Source: an uncultured Actinomycetes bacterium (GTDB taxonomy: Bacteria; Actinomycetota; Thermoleophilia; Miltoncostaeales; Miltoncostaeaceae). Taken from it: 7,381 bases of DNA. Below the pieces are notes generated by a model. It searched no databases. It saw only the letters and a list, made by a program, of their open reading frames with translations, and had not been told where the DNA came from. Each line of letters starts with the position of its first letter. The first letter of the stretch is position 1. The stretch is from the NCBI GenBank assembly GCA_903928615.1, contig CAIYRJ010000276.1, forward strand, positions 1-7,381, given 5' to 3'. The translations under genes and the position numbers were made by a program. This document shows positions 6,173 through 7,381 of the stretch, in pieces.

Positions 6173-6472
6173 CTAGTAGATCTCGGCGATCCTCACGTTG
6201 GTCGTCATGCTCTCCTCGTCGAAGTCCATCTCCTCCTCGAGGTTCGCCGGCACGCGCGCCGGGAGCACCACCTCGAACTCGCCCTCGGGCGTGACGTGGT
6301 CCTCGTAGTACTTCGAGAAGTTCGCGATCGAGAAGCCCAGGACATCGTTGTTGTCCGGGTCGAAGAAGACCGTGACGCCCTCGGTGTTCGTCACCGCCGA
6401 CGCGCTCGGGTGACCCTTGTGGATCACGCGGTAGGTGTCGGTCTCCTTGTTGTAGTACGGATCGTCGGCCAC
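6173..6472 (-). CDS. Small acidic DUF2283-like protein
   Basis: A 99-residue protein starting at GTG 6472-6470. The first 55 residues follow the DUF2283 pattern: Y(Y)NKETDTYRV (compare YD.EAD.LYI), then V.NTEGVTVFFDPDNNDVLGFSIANFSKY (compare the family's gVilD.De.g.vvGiEIl.aS). Substitutions such as F-F-D-P for the usual strand residues make it a diverged member. The C-terminal 45 residues are strongly acidic (NLEEEMDFDEES) and end in IAEIY. DUF2283 proteins are small, cytoplasmic and without established biochemical function; some are toxin-antitoxin neighbours, but no partner toxin is visible here. Unlike the plus-strand genes it has a strong Shine-Dalgarno (AAGGAG, 5-nt spacing). It is divergent from the gene at 6534 and only 3 bp separate its stop from that of the convergent exported protein. 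Confidence 0.78.
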   Translation of the reverse strand: MADDPYYNKETDTYRVIHKGHPSASAVTNTEGVTVFFDPDNNDVLGFSIANFSKYYEDHVTPEGEFEVVLPARVPANLEEEMDFDEESMTTNVRIAEIY

Positions 6473-6477
6473 CAGTT

Positions 6478-6483
6478 CTCCTT
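6478..6483 (-). promoter_or_regulatory. Shine-Dalgarno AAGGAG for the DUF2283-like gene
   Basis: The minus strand reads AAGGAG at 6483-6478, 5 nt before the GTG start. It confirms GTG as the start and shows the organism also uses leadered translation. It contrasts with the Shine-Dalgarno-free starts on the plus strand. Confidence 0.75.
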
Positions 6484-6517
6484 AGTCACCGATCTCGGTT
6501 ACCGGGTTCGGGCCGCG

Positions 6518-6527
6518 ATGGTAGCGT
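6518..6527. promoter_or_regulatory. Symmetric bidirectional -10 element (TAGCGT plus / TACCAT minus)
   Basis: ATGGTAGCGT contains TAGCGT on the plus strand (6522-6527), 6 bp before the GTG at 6534, and TACCAT on the minus strand (6523-6518). The two hexamers share the TA at 6522-6523. A plus-strand TTACCG at 6499-6504 gives a 17-bp spacer as a weak -35. Minus transcripts would start near 6511 with a leader of about 39 nt carrying AAGGAG; plus transcripts would be leaderless. The plus -10 is well supported, the minus one is inferred. Confidence 0.5.
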
Positions 6528-6533
6528 CGCCGC

Positions 6534-7262
6534 GTGGCTGATGAACAGGAGTACAGCAGCGAGCTGCTCGGGGCGACCCTCGTGACCTGGATGGTCGACA
6601 ACCGCCCCGCCCTCGACGAGAAGATGAAGGAGGAGGGTTCCAAGGCCCTCATCCAGGAGTTCATGGCGGCCGAGGGCGGCCAGGGGCTCCCCACTCCCGA
6701 GGAACGCCTCGACCGCGCCCGGCAGGCATCGGCCCGCGCCTGGCTGCGTCACCTGGCGGCGGCGATCCAGGCCAACTGGACCGTTGCCCCCGCCGACTTC
6801 ACGTCGGCCATGGACAAGTGGCTGGCCGCGGGCGAAGAGCGCCTCGAGGCCCTGAGGCTCGACGAGGAGTCCAAGGCCGAGCAGCGTGGCCGCGCCGCGG
6901 ATCCGAACGACGACCACCGCGAGGTGGAGCTCCGCTCGCTCGGGCGGCTCTTCGCCGAGGGCGTCGGCACCACGTGCCACCCGGGCGGGGACGACGGGCC
7001 GTCGTTCGCGAAGCGGGTGACCGAGTGGCAGTCGGAGCACCTGCTGCGAAACCGCGAGCTGGTGGATGACGCCATCGCCCGCACCACGCCCGAGGGCCTG
7101 TCCGGGTCGGATGTCGCGGCGCCGCTCTGGGAGCGCGCGCCCGAGACCGCCCGCGCCCGGGAGGCGGCACTCCTCTGGGCCCGGGTGCAGTTCCTCACCG
7201 AGGCCATCGCCGACGCGCTCATGGCGGCCGGCCCGCCGCGCCTCGACACCGCGGACGCCTAG
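6534..7262 (+). CDS. Acidic alpha-helical protein of unknown function
   Basis: A 242-residue protein from GTG-6534 that I do not recognise. It has no signal peptide or membrane segment and looks cytoplasmic. It reads as mostly amphipathic helices rich in Ala, Glu, Leu and Arg, with tryptophans at regular points (VTWMVDN near residue 19; AWLRHLAAAIQANW 69-82; DKWLAAGEERLEAL 93-106; EWQSEHLLRNREL in the C-terminal third). Breaks occur at GLPTPEER (51-58), a charged loop (about 118-130, AADPNDDHRE) and a Gly/His/Cys segment (VGTTCHPGGDDG). Only one cysteine is seen. Start choice rests on the leaderless spacing to TAGCGT (6522-6527); no Shine-Dalgarno is present. It is divergent from the DUF2283-like gene through a shared promoter, which may mean joint expression, but no functional link can be read. 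The first codons ADEQEYSSELLGATL look like a true N-terminus. Confidence 0.75.
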   Translation: MADEQEYSSELLGATLVTWMVDNRPALDEKMKEEGSKALIQEFMAAEGGQGLPTPEERLDRARQASARAWLRHLAAAIQANWTVAPADFTSAMDKWLAAGEERLEALRLDEESKAEQRGRAADPNDDHREVELRSLGRLFAEGVGTTCHPGGDDGPSFAKRVTEWQSEHLLRNRELVDDAIARTTPEGLSGSDVAAPLWERAPETARAREAALLWARVQFLTEAIADALMAAGPPRLDTADA

Positions 7263-7291
7263 GGCCCGCCCACGCCGGGCACGGCAGCCGT

Positions 7292-7297
7292 TAGCCT
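7292..7297 (+). promoter_or_regulatory. -10 element TAGCCT for the DUF1284-like gene (leaderless)
   Basis: TAGCCT, identical to the hexamer ahead of the MFS gene, ends 6 bp before a CTG at 7304. Its TAG also closes the downstream reading frame, so the start must lie after 7294. Confidence 0.55.
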
Positions 7298-7303
7298 GCC
7301 CGC

Positions 7304-7381
7304 CTGCCCGACGACCTCCTCGAGCAGAGCGCGCACCCCGCCCTGTGCGTGCACGGGTTCCGCGGAATGGGGTACTCCGAC
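7304..7381 (+). CDS. 5' end of a DUF1284-like protein with an apparent CTG start (runs off the window)
   Basis: The last 26 codons read (L/M)PDDLLEQSAHPALCVHGF then RGMGYSD. This matches the N-terminal motif of DUF1284 proteins, H-x-L-C-x-x-G-F-x-G-x-G-Y-S, small cytoplasmic proteins with conserved cysteines whose function is not established. The frame is closed upstream by TAG at 7292-7294. No ATG, GTG or TTG occurs before the motif; the first is GTG at 7349, inside it. The CTG at 7304 lies 6 bp after TAGCCT, the same spacing as at two other genes here, so it is the best start. The family call rests on about 16 residues from memory of the motif; the remaining C-terminal part is outside the window. 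Confidence 0.6.
   Translation, partial: MPDDLLEQSAHPALCVHGFRGMGYSD

Noticed and set aside
7264..7280. GCCCG...CGGGC hairpin after the gene ending at 7262
   Set aside because: 5-bp stem, 7-nt loop and no T-run, so not convincing as a terminator.

Overview
The window is a GC-rich bacterial chromosome segment (roughly 70% G+C by eye) packed with short, separately promoted genes. Most starts lie 6-9 bp downstream of a TANNNT hexamer (TAGCCT, TAGGCT, TACGTT, TAGCGT), usually with no Shine-Dalgarno sequence. That is the signature of leaderless transcription, common in high-GC Actinomycetota. A Thermoleophilia-like actinobacterium is my best guess, but nothing here proves the lineage. There are no RNA genes, CRISPR arrays, insertion sequences or phage genes that I can support, and no gene-free stretch longer than about 65 bp.

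Layout. (1) 1-48, minus: the first codons of a divergent gene leaving the window. (2) 71-850, plus: a PrmA-like SAM-dependent methyltransferase (ribosomal protein L11 methyltransferase family). (3) 893-3461, plus: a large exported protein of about 855 residues, broken by a frameshift in a (GC)5 tract at 1222-1231. (4) 3484-4674, plus: a 12-helix MFS transporter. (5) 4685-5437, plus: a sirtuin-fold protein that keeps the zinc ribbon and catalytic histidine but has lost most NAD-binding signatures. (6) 5495-6169, plus: a small exported protein that is a paralogue of the N-terminal part of gene 3. (7) 6173-6472, minus: a small acidic DUF2283-like protein, converging on gene 6 with only 3 bp between stops. 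(8) 6534-7262, plus: an acidic helical protein of unknown function, divergent from gene 7 through one symmetric promoter. (9) 7304-end, plus: the start of a DUF1284-like protein that seems to use CTG as start codon.

How they work together. There is no clear operon: nearly every gene has its own -10 element, two of which reuse the upstream gene's TAG stop codon. The only internal relationship is the paralogy between the two exported proteins, which also proves the frameshift in the larger one. The most interesting points are the degenerate sirtuin, the repeat-associated frameshift, the leaderless promoter set with a shared bidirectional -10, and the CTG start. I see no multi-gene defence or biosynthetic system.
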